Assembly (NCBI RefSeq): GCF_024746815.1
Contig: NZ_CP080525.1
Location: forward strand, 6,194,501 to 6,258,500
DNA from: Mesorhizobium sp. AR07
Lineage (GTDB): Bacteria; Pseudomonadota; Alphaproteobacteria; Rhizobiales; Rhizobiaceae
Length of the DNA: 64,000 bases
Direction: 5' to 3'
Part shown: positions 57,096 to 64,000 of the stretch, piece by piece
Layout: the number at the start of each line of letters is the position of its first letter
How positions within the stretch are numbered: position 1 is the first letter of the stretch
Notes under the pieces: model-generated
Database searches by the model: none
What the model was told of the DNA's origin: nothing
Seen by the model: the letters and a program-made list of their open reading frames with translations, nothing else
Program-made: the position numbers and the translations under genes

Positions 57096-58805
57096 TCAGA
57101 TGACGAAATACCAGTTGGCGAGCAGCATCACCGCCACGCCGGCAACCAGCGTCAGGTAGGGCAGCATTCCCGCCTTCCTGACCGCCAGATCGGACGAACT
57201 CATGCCGAGGTCGGCCAGCATATGGTCTGGGAACTTGCCACCGTCCTGGATGTAGTGGCGATAGCAGAACACCGGGATGATCAGCGCGGCGGTGATCAGT
57301 CCGGCCCACAGCGCCATCGGGTTCCACACCTTGGCGCCGGCGCCCATGAAGATGGCGTTGACATAGGCGAAGATGGCGCCGACGCCGAGCAGCCAGCTCG
57401 GCGCCTTCCACGGCCGCGCGATATGGCCGTTGTCGATGCGATGGATCCAGCCGGCGTTGAGGTTGAGGAAGTTGAAGATGATGTAGCCGCAGTTCGACAC
57501 GGCGAGGATGAAGAAGAAGCTCGTCGCGTCGGCCGAAGCGATGGCCAGCACGATCAGGTTGAAACAGAGGTCGGTCCACATGGCCCGCGTCGGCGCGCCA
57601 TGCTCGTTCACATGGCTGAGGTAGCGCGGCAGCCAGCCATCGACGGAACCCTGATAGAGCGTGCGCGAAGAACCCGCCATCGCCGTCATGATGCACAACA
57701 CCAGCGCCAGGATCATCAGCATCACCAGCAGGCTGTGGATCAGGGCTCCACCACCAACCATGCCGGCCAGCGCGTCGGCGACACCGGAGCCGTCGACGAT
57801 CGGCGTCGCCAGCATGCCGTTCAAGCCGAGTACGCCCTGGAAGGTGAACGGCACCAGGATGAACAGCAGCATGCAAAGCAGGCCGGAATAGAAGATGGCC
57901 TTGAACGTGTCGGTGCCGGGGTTCTTGAATTCGGATGTGTAGCAGACGGCAGTCTCGAAACCGTAGGTCGACCATGCCGCGATGAACATGCCGCCAAGCA
58001 CGAGCGTCCAGCCGGCAATGTTCCACGAGCCGGGCTCCGGCGCGTAGGCGGCGGCCAGCGGCACCAGCGGTGAAAAATTCGCCCAGTTGATCTGGCCGGT
58101 GACGATCGGCACGACACCGACGATCAGCATTGGGATGATGACCAGCAGGCCGATATATTTCTGCACATTGGCGGTGCCCAGGATGCCGCGATGCTGGATG
58201 GAGAAGATGATCAGCATCAGCACCGCGCCGATGAAGAAGGTTGCGTTGAGCGTGAAGGAGACCGGACCCAACGTGTGGCTGAACAGCGTCCAGTTGCGGA
58301 TCGCCGGCGTGGCGGCCGCGGTCACTGCCGTGACGGCGTCGGCGGCACTCGTGCCGGCGTGCGCCGCGATATAGGCGACGACATCGGGCGAGGCATCGGT
58401 GAACAGCGGCATCGGCGCCAGCGCGTTGAGGATATAGGCGGCAGCGATCGAGCAGCCGAGCGACAGCACCGGCGACCAAGCGAACCAGTTGCACCACACC
58501 GACAGCGGCGCGATGAATTTGGAGTAACGCAGCCAGGCGGTGGCGCCGTAGATTGAGGCGCCGCCCGACTTGTTCGGGAACAGGCCGGCGATCTCGGCAT
58601 AGGTGAAGGATTGCAGGAAGCCCATGATCATGGAGAAGATCCAGATCGCGAAGGCCAGCGTGCCGGTCGTGCCGGCAATGCCGCCGATCGAAAACAGGAC
58701 GAGGGCCGGGACGCCGCTTGCCACCCAGAAGGCGCCGCGCCAGTCGATGTTCCGGTGCAGCTTGCTTTCGGCAGGCTGCTCCAGTGCAGTGCTTATCGTG
58801 CTCAT
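57096..58805 (-). CDS. APC-superfamily amino acid/amine permease
   Basis: 569 residues with twelve to fourteen membrane segments, larger than the usual ~450-500. Helix 1 has the APC ligand-binding break in GVPALVLFSIGGIAGTTG, followed by FAIWIFSMIMGFLQSFTYAEIAGLFPNKSGGASIYG. The final segments lie near LPYLTLVAGVAVMLLANWYFVI. It probably imports an amino acid betaine or amine used by the demethylases either side. It is separated from the flavoprotein gene by a terminator, so it is its own transcript. Confidence 0.87.
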   Translation of the reverse strand: MSTISTALEQPAESKLHRNIDWRGAFWVASGVPALVLFSIGGIAGTTGTLAFAIWIFSMIMGFLQSFTYAEIAGLFPNKSGGASIYGATAWLRYSKFIAPLSVWCNWFAWSPVLSLGCSIAAAYILNALAPMPLFTDASPDVVAYIAAHAGTSAADAVTAVTAAATPAIRNWTLFSHTLGPVSFTLNATFFIGAVLMLIIFSIQHRGILGTANVQKYIGLLVIIPMLIVGVVPIVTGQINWANFSPLVPLAAAYAPEPGSWNIAGWTLVLGGMFIAAWSTYGFETAVCYTSEFKNPGTDTFKAIFYSGLLCMLLFILVPFTFQGVLGLNGMLATPIVDGSGVADALAGMVGGGALIHSLLVMLMILALVLCIMTAMAGSSRTLYQGSVDGWLPRYLSHVNEHGAPTRAMWTDLCFNLIVLAIASADATSFFFILAVSNCGYIIFNFLNLNAGWIHRIDNGHIARPWKAPSWLLGVGAIFAYVNAIFMGAGAKVWNPMALWAGLITAALIIPVFCYRHYIQDGGKFPDHMLADLGMSSSDLAVRKAGMLPYLTLVAGVAVMLLANWYFVI

Positions 58806-59056
58806 GTGTTTGGCTTTCCCATTTTGATGTTCCCCGTCGGCGACGCCTCGACTGCGCGAGACTTCATCGCCGGCATGAATTGAACGACCATGGTGTTTCC
58901 ACTCAGTCGTATTTTTTTCTTAACAGTGAAGATTGATCCGGCGCACTTGCACGTCAAGCGTTTTGTGAAGCCGTGCACATCACGCTTGTGAGCGCGCGGG
59001 TTCACGCGCCCAGCGACACAGTCGACCGGCCTGTCAGTATGTTGGGAAAACGGTTG

Positions 59057-61426
59057 TCAGGAGCGCGGCTTGGTCTTCTGCGGATCGTAATGGGCAAAGG
59101 CGACGACGCGCGCAGGCAGCCGCTTGGCATGGCCGTCGAGCTTGCCTATCTCGACCTCGGTGCCGACAGCCGAATGCGTGACGTCGAGCCGCGCCAGCGC
59201 GATGGTCTTGTTCAGCACCGGCGAGCGCATGCCTGAGGTGACCACGCCGATCTGGGCGCGGCCGACATGCACGCAATCGCCATGGCCGACAGCGACGTTG
59301 GCGTCGATGTCGAGGCCGACCAGTTTTGTCTGCGGGTTTTCCTTGCGCCGGATCAGCGCCTCGCGGCCGATGAAATCGTCGGTCTTGGTTTTCAGCGGTA
59401 CGGTGAAGCCAATGCCGGCCTCGAACGGATCGGTCTGGTCCGAGAATTCGTAAGCTGCGAAGATCAGCCCGGCCTCGATGCGCACCATGTCGAGCGCTTG
59501 CAGCCCCATCGGCTTCAGCCCGTGCGGCTGGCCGGCCTCCCAGATCGCGTCGAACACTTTTTCGGCGTCGCGTGGATGGCACCAGATCTCGTAGCCCAAC
59601 TCGCCGGTATAGCCGGTGCGCGAGATGACGACCGGAATACCGTTGCCGCCGCCGATGCGAGCAACAGCGAAGCGGAACCACTCGAGCTCGTCCATCGACG
59701 GCTGCAATGGCGAGGTCCAGATGACTTCCCTAAGGATGTCGCGGCTCTTCGGCCCCTGCACGGCGACATTGTGCATCTGGTCGGTGGAGGAGCGCACCAG
59801 CACGTTGAGGCCAAGTTTTGTCGCGGTCTCACGCAGCCATTCGCCGGACAGATCGTCGCCGCCAACCCAGCGGAAATTGTCCTTGCCGAGCCGCAGCAGC
59901 GTGCCGTCATCGATCATGCCGCCATGCTCGTAGCACATCGCGGAATAGACGACCTGACCGACGCCAAGCTTCTTGACGTCGCGGGTCAGCGTGTATTGCA
60001 GCAGCGCTTCCGAGTCCGGGCCGGTGACCTCGAACTTGCGCAGCGGCGACAGGTCCATGATCACCGCGTCCTGCCGGCAGGCCCAGTATTCGGCGATCGG
60101 CCCGTCCTTGGCGAAGGAATTGGCCAGCCAATAGCCCCGATACTCGACGAAGTTGCGGGTGTGCTTGGCAAAGCTCGAATGAAATGAAGTCTCGCGGGTC
60201 ATTTTCGGTTCCGAATCAGGCGTCATGCGTCTTGCGATCGCTCGCGAGAATTTGTGCTGGCCGAAATAGGTCCGCACATGGATGTCGGTCAGGTTCCAGC
60301 CATTGGCCGGTGTCGTGTCGTCGGGGCAGGCTGAGGACACGCAGACGATGTCGGTCAGCGCCCGCAACAGCACATAGTCGCCGGCGCGCGACCATGGTTC
60401 GTCGGACACCATGACGCCGTGCGCGTCGATCGCGGTGTTGAAGAAGAAGTTGATCGCCATCCAGCCGGCGCGCGGATTGACGCCCTTGTCGGCCAGAGCG
60501 CGGTTGAAATTCTCCGAGCAGTTGGTGTGGCCGGGATAGCCGATGTCGTCGTAATACTTCGCGGCGCAAGCGAGCGCGAACGCATCGTGCCGGCCACAGG
60601 TGTCCTGCACCACCTCCACCAGCGGCTCCATGTCCTGGTCATAATATTTCGAATGCAGGCCGGGCATCGGATAACTCGCACCCATCAGCGTGCGCGTCGT
60701 CGTCACGTCGAGCGGATGGTCGCGGCCCTTGTCCAGCTTGCGCGCTGAAAAGCACTGGAAGTCGGTGCATTGGCGCCCGTCGACATCGATGATCTGCAGA
60801 TAGTCGCCAGCCCTAACGAAATAGGATTCCGCCGTCGCCGAATGGACGCGCAGGTCGAGCACCGGGTCGGCGAGCGGATCGGCCAATTGCGATTTCGCCG
60901 CCGGGCGGATGGTGGCGCGCCGGACGATGACACTGAGCGGCGTCGCCGTGTCGTGGCCATCGACCAGCATCGGCCCGCCGGGGGCGGCGATGACCATCGC
61001 GCCGTCGCGTGCAACGGTGAAAGCCTGTTCGGTACCTGCGGGCGTGGTGCCACCGAACGCGCGCACGGCCTTCGCCTGATCAAGCTGCACCTGCCGGCGC
61101 TCAAGGCCACGGCGCAGGGTTGCGAGACTATCGTCGCCCGCGGCCAGCAGCGCCTTGATGCCGGCTGCATTGCTGTTGGTAGTTTCACCGAAAATGCCAG
61201 GGTCTGTCGCGCCGCTCCTGTCCCATGCCAGCAACTCGCAGGCCTGGCCGCCCTCGACATTGCGCACGGTAAGGGTGTCGCCGGCCTCGACCTCGATGAA
61301 CACCGCGCCGTTGCCCTGGATCGTATAGCGCTCCATACCGGGCGGCAGCGCGATCTGGCCGGGCCTCAGGATAAGGCTCGGCCTCGGCGGTCCAGCGGCA
61401 ATTGCAGGGTAGGGCGACGGGCTCAT
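59057..61426 (-). CDS. DUF1989-GcvT fusion, probable folate-dependent demethylase
   Basis: 789 residues. Residues ~15-400 hold two DUF1989-type (urea-carboxylase-associated) cupin-like halves, e.g. IEVEAGDTLTVRNVEGGQACELLAWD and VRAGDYLQIIDVDGRQCTDFQCF, with TNCSENFNRAL and GWMAINFFFNTAID. Residues ~410-789 are a GcvT/aminomethyltransferase domain (RGYWLANSFAKDG, CRQDAVIMDLSPLRKFEVTGPD, GYTGELGYEIW), which binds tetrahydrofolate and accepts one-carbon units. It has no flavin domain of its own, so it probably works with a partner oxidase. Soluble, minus strand, 376 bases downstream of soxG. Confidence 0.84.
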   Translation of the reverse strand: MSPSPYPAIAAGPPRPSLILRPGQIALPPGMERYTIQGNGAVFIEVEAGDTLTVRNVEGGQACELLAWDRSGATDPGIFGETTNSNAAGIKALLAAGDDSLATLRRGLERRQVQLDQAKAVRAFGGTTPAGTEQAFTVARDGAMVIAAPGGPMLVDGHDTATPLSVIVRRATIRPAAKSQLADPLADPVLDLRVHSATAESYFVRAGDYLQIIDVDGRQCTDFQCFSARKLDKGRDHPLDVTTTRTLMGASYPMPGLHSKYYDQDMEPLVEVVQDTCGRHDAFALACAAKYYDDIGYPGHTNCSENFNRALADKGVNPRAGWMAINFFFNTAIDAHGVMVSDEPWSRAGDYVLLRALTDIVCVSSACPDDTTPANGWNLTDIHVRTYFGQHKFSRAIARRMTPDSEPKMTRETSFHSSFAKHTRNFVEYRGYWLANSFAKDGPIAEYWACRQDAVIMDLSPLRKFEVTGPDSEALLQYTLTRDVKKLGVGQVVYSAMCYEHGGMIDDGTLLRLGKDNFRWVGGDDLSGEWLRETATKLGLNVLVRSSTDQMHNVAVQGPKSRDILREVIWTSPLQPSMDELEWFRFAVARIGGGNGIPVVISRTGYTGELGYEIWCHPRDAEKVFDAIWEAGQPHGLKPMGLQALDMVRIEAGLIFAAYEFSDQTDPFEAGIGFTVPLKTKTDDFIGREALIRRKENPQTKLVGLDIDANVAVGHGDCVHVGRAQIGVVTSGMRSPVLNKTIALARLDVTHSAVGTEVEIGKLDGHAKRLPARVVAFAHYDPQKTKPRS

Positions 61427-61583
61427 CTCAGCCTTGCGTTTCGAGAAACAAGTTTGCCTGTGTGTGAAATTATTTTAGCAGCAAGAATAGGCAGCAGGGT
61501 TGGATTTGGCAAGGCGAAGGTGGTGTGGCGGGCGCAGTCACTTGGGGTCGGAGTTCGCCGCTTAAACCTATCTGCCGAGCGTC
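61427..61583. other. upstream region of the DUF1989-GcvT gene
   Basis: About 157 bases between the DUF1989-GcvT start and a palindromic repeat. It is AT-richer than its surroundings near 61465-61485 and probably holds the promoter, but no clear -35/-10 pair or operator of the 45004 type is visible. Confidence 0.35.
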
Positions 61584-61761
61584 GGCGCTGCCCCTCACCT
61601 GCCTGCCGGCATCCTCTCCCCGTAAACGGGGCGAGGGGTGCTCTCATCGACCGTTTCGCCAATCACGGGCGTTGCAAAAAGGGGGCCGGGGTTGCGGCCA
61701 GCCCCTTCTCCCCGTCGCTATACGGGGAGAAGATGCCGGCAGGCAGATGAGGGGCAGCGCC
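61584..61761. repeat. MITE-like palindromic intergenic repeat, copy 2 (intact)
   Basis: 178 bp with perfect 14-bp terminal inverted repeats GGCGCTGCCCCTCA / TGAGGGGCAGCGCC. Two inner stems of CTCCCCGT...ACGGGG type and a central block with CTCATCGACCGTTTCGCCAATC match copy 1 at 22133 in reverse orientation. No coding capacity; it lies between soxG and the DUF1989-GcvT gene. Confidence 0.8.
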
Positions 61762-61802
61762 GAGATCCGGAATTGGCCGCCCTCAGCAAAAACTGGAAGC
61801 CA

Positions 61803-62426
61803 TCATTCCTCCGAATGCGTGATCGTCACCCCATATTCCGCAGCCGCGTCAAGCATCGTGTGCCACAGGCTTTCGGCGAAGGTCGCGAACACCAGAAGGT
61901 TGAAAACTGCCTGCCCATCCGGCCGGTCGCCACCGCGCCAGAGCGCGATGCTGGTGTGGTCCATCGAGGTCGCGGCAGCCGCTCCAACCGGGAATGCCGC
62001 CGGATGCAGGTCGATCGACGACAGCTTGGCCAGCATGGCGCGTGCCTTGGCGCCCGAGATGCTGATCAGGGCGCGGGCGTGCGACTGGTCCGACAGCGAG
62101 GCGGGGCCGGACAATGCCGGCGCCAGCGTGCCCATCGTATGCCTGCCGCCCTTCGACAGGACGAAGACCTGATCCGGCCCGGACCAGATCAGCGTGGCGT
62201 CCTGAGATTGCACCGCCTTGGGCGCATCCGGGGCAGGAATGCCGAAACGGGTCTCGGTCGCCCTTGCCAGCTCTGTCGCTTTGCCGCGCCGCGCCATCAC
62301 CTGGATCAGGTCGAAATTGCGGACTTCCGTCAGCGACACGCCGGCCTCGACGCCGCGCGCACCATGCGCGCCGGTGACAAGTGCATGCTCCAGCGGACTG
62401 CGAGTAACCCAGGAAAACTCAGCCAC
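61803..62426 (-). CDS. soxG: heterotetrameric sarcosine oxidase, gamma subunit
   Basis: 207 residues from a GTG at 62426, with GGAGGG 8 bases upstream; that start overlaps the soxA stop. The GcvT-like small subunit is recognised by VTRSPLEHALVTGAHGARGVEAGVSLTEVRNFDLIQVMAR and the C-terminal FPVGAAAATSMDHTSIALWR...FATFAESLWHTMLDAAAEYGV. It is the last gene of a soxBDAG-type operon reading from beyond the window. Confidence 0.88.
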   Translation of the reverse strand: MAEFSWVTRSPLEHALVTGAHGARGVEAGVSLTEVRNFDLIQVMARRGKATELARATETRFGIPAPDAPKAVQSQDATLIWSGPDQVFVLSKGGRHTMGTLAPALSGPASLSDQSHARALISISGAKARAMLAKLSSIDLHPAAFPVGAAAATSMDHTSIALWRGGDRPDGQAVFNLLVFATFAESLWHTMLDAAAEYGVTITHSEE

Positions 62427-64000
62427 GCTGGCGCCCTCCATCCGGATCGTAGAAGACGGGATTGCACAGCTCGACATCATAGTCCTCGCCGCGCAGCGGG
62501 TCGTGCGCATGGACGATCTCGCCGATGCGTTCGCGGCCACGTTCGACAAGGCCGAGCCCGATCCACTGATCTGATGTCGGCGAGAAGCAGACCGAGGTGA
62601 CATAGCCCTGGTCGTTGCCCGGTCCGGGTGCCTGGCCCTTCGGGATGATGTGCGCGCCGGAGCGCAAGCGGCGTGCCTTGTCGACTGGCTTGATGCCGAC
62701 CACCACCTGGCGGTCCGGAGCAACCAGCGCCTCGCGGCCGGCCATGACGCGGCCGATAAAATCCTTCTTGGTCGACATCATCTTGCCGAGACCAAGATCG
62801 GCCGCGGTGGTCGTGCCGCTCAATTCCGGTCCGGCGATGTGGCCCTTTTCGACGCGCATGACACCGAGCGCCTCGGTGCCGTAGGGCGTGACGCCGAATA
62901 GCGCGCCGGCCAGCATCAGATTGCGTGCCATGGCGTCGCCGAAGCGTGCCGGCACCGAAATCTCGAATGCCATTTCGCCGGAGAAGGAGATGCGGAACAG
63001 CCGCGCCTTGATGCCGCCGCGAAGCGCGACTTCGCGCGCGCCCATGAACGGAAAGCCTTCGTTGGACAGGTCCTCGGCCGGATCGACAATCTCCCTGAGC
63101 AAGTCCCGCGTCTTCGGCCCGGCGATCGAGAATTGCGCCCACTGGTCGGAGACCGAGGTCAACTGCACATCGAGTTCGGGAAACAGCACCTGCCTGCAGA
63201 ATTCGAGATGCTGCATAACAAGTCCGGCCTTGGCCGTCGTGGTCGTCAGGAAATAGTGATCCTCGGCCAGCCGCGACGTGGTGCCGTCGTCATAGACGAT
63301 GCCATCCTCGCGCAGCATCAGCCCATAGCGGGCCTTGCCGACGGCGAGGTTAGAGAAGGTGTTGATGTAGACGCGGTCGAGGAAGGCACCGGCATCCGGG
63401 CCGTGCACGTCGATCTTGCCGAGCGTCGAGACATCGCAGAAGCCGACGCCGCCGCGCACCGCCTTGACCTCACGGGTGACCGATTCCAGCCAGTCCTTCT
63501 CGCCGGTGCGCGGATACCATTGCGCGCGCTTCCACAGGCCGGTGTCGACGAAGACAGCACCCTGTTCCGCCGCCCAATGATGCGACGGCGTCAGCCGCGT
63601 CGCGTGGAACGTCTCGTCGCGGTGATGACCGGCAAAGGCGCCGATCGCGACCGGCACATAGGGTGGGCGGTAGATCGTGGTGCCGGTCTCGGGAATGGAT
63701 CGGCCGCTGACCGCGGCCATGATGGCGAGGCCGGCGACATTCGAGGTTTTGCCCTGGTCGGTGGCCATGCCGAGCGTCGTGTAACGCTTCAGATGCTCGA
63801 CCGATTCAAAGCCTTCGCGTTGCGCCAGCTCGATGTCAGAGGCGGTGACGTCATGTTGGTAATCGACAAATGCTTTTCCCTTTCCGGCGACGTGCCAGAG
63901 CGGTGTGAGCGAGAAGGCTTCGCTATCGGCGACAGGCGCCGTGCCTGCCTTGCCGCTGCGCCCGGCATCAAGCGCGGCTGCCCCGCCCGCGGCAAACCCT
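62419..64000 (-). CDS. soxA: heterotetrameric sarcosine oxidase, alpha subunit, C-terminal part
   Basis: The frame is open to the window edge, so the N-terminal dinucleotide-binding domain is only partly present (GGAAALDAGRSG...PLWHVAGKGKAFVDYQHDVTASDIELA). The visible part has the HLKRYTTLGMATDQGKTSNV block and the whole GcvT-like tetrahydrofolate domain (WYPRTGEKDWLESV, VRGGVGFCDVSTLGKIDVHGPDAGAFLDRVY). The enzyme oxidises sarcosine to glycine, H2O2 and 5,10-methylene-tetrahydrofolate. It overlaps soxG. Sarcosine would be a late intermediate of betaine breakdown. Confidence 0.92.
   Translation of the reverse strand, partial: GFAAGGAAALDAGRSGKAGTAPVADSEAFSLTPLWHVAGKGKAFVDYQHDVTASDIELAQREGFESVEHLKRYTTLGMATDQGKTSNVAGLAIMAAVSGRSIPETGTTIYRPPYVPVAIGAFAGHHRDETFHATRLTPSHHWAAEQGAVFVDTGLWKRAQWYPRTGEKDWLESVTREVKAVRGGVGFCDVSTLGKIDVHGPDAGAFLDRVYINTFSNLAVGKARYGLMLREDGIVYDDGTTSRLAEDHYFLTTTTAKAGLVMQHLEFCRQVLFPELDVQLTSVSDQWAQFSIAGPKTRDLLREIVDPAEDLSNEGFPFMGAREVALRGGIKARLFRISFSGEMAFEISVPARFGDAMARNLMLAGALFGVTPYGTEALGVMRVEKGHIAGPELSGTTTAADLGLGKMMSTKKDFIGRVMAGREALVAPDRQVVVGIKPVDKARRLRSGAHIIPKGQAPGPGNDQGYVTSVCFSPTSDQWIGLGLVERGRERIGEIVHAHDPLRGEDYDVELCNPVFYDPDGGRQRG

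Noticed and set aside
58870-58895. TTGAACGA half-site upstream of the APC permease as a third regulon operator
   Set aside because: Only one half of the palindrome is present (TTGAACGACC...); the matching arm is missing, so I do not count it.

Overview
The window is GC-rich DNA from an alphaproteobacterium of the order Rhizobiales, most like Mesorhizobium. Pointers are a DctB/DctD pair of rhizobial type, a short FtsZ without a C-terminal tail, a type II lumazine synthase (RibH2) behind an FMN riboswitch, a Calvin-type class II aldolase, many ABC importers, and palindromic intergenic repeats of the kind common in rhizobia. The species call is inference from gene content. I saw no rRNA, tRNA or CRISPR array.

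Layout. 1-2411: end of a DctB-like sensor kinase, its sigma-54 activator DctD, and a GNAT acetyltransferase. 2412-14186: a peptidoglycan (N-acetylmuramic acid, MurNAc) recycling locus. One minus-strand operon runs murQ, a peptide-type ABC importer with fused ATPases, a YfeW-like serine hydrolase and anmK. A second holds a MurA-type enolpyruvyl transferase and a BadF-type sugar kinase. A divergent RpiR/MurR regulator follows. Two copies of one 15-bp palindrome sit just upstream of the -35 elements of both operons. 14238-25305: a glutamine-synthetase-family enzyme, a methyltransferase, a GntR regulator with a C45 acyltransferase, ftsZ, fba, ribH2 with riboswitch, an IS110-type element inside a palindromic repeat, and an MFS/Lrp pair.

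25317-36249: methylthioribose (MTR) salvage. mtnK-mtnA diverge from a ribose-type ABC importer across a perfect symmetric operator. Beyond an alpha/beta hydrolase and a YafQ/DinJ-type toxin-antitoxin pair lie a fused class II aldolase/short-chain dehydrogenase and a SorC regulator. Together these could form a 'DHAP shunt' that splits MTR or 5-deoxyribose. 36406-43381: a DmdB-like acyl-CoA ligase and a TetR-controlled RND efflux system. 43441-44891: an intergenic repeat split by an intact IS481-type element with 56-bp inverted ends and a 5-bp target duplication.

45004-64000: a locus for methylated amines. A frameshifted CocE/NonD hydrolase, a Dpp-type ABC importer and a BetI-like TetR regulator face a minus-strand set: a non-pyrrolysine MttB homologue, a trimethylamine-dehydrogenase-like flavoprotein, an APC permease, a DUF1989-GcvT fusion and sarcosine oxidase soxG/soxA (soxA runs off the window). 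Near-identical long palindromes 11-12 nt upstream of the start codons at 45058 and 56914 tie the two arms into one regulon.
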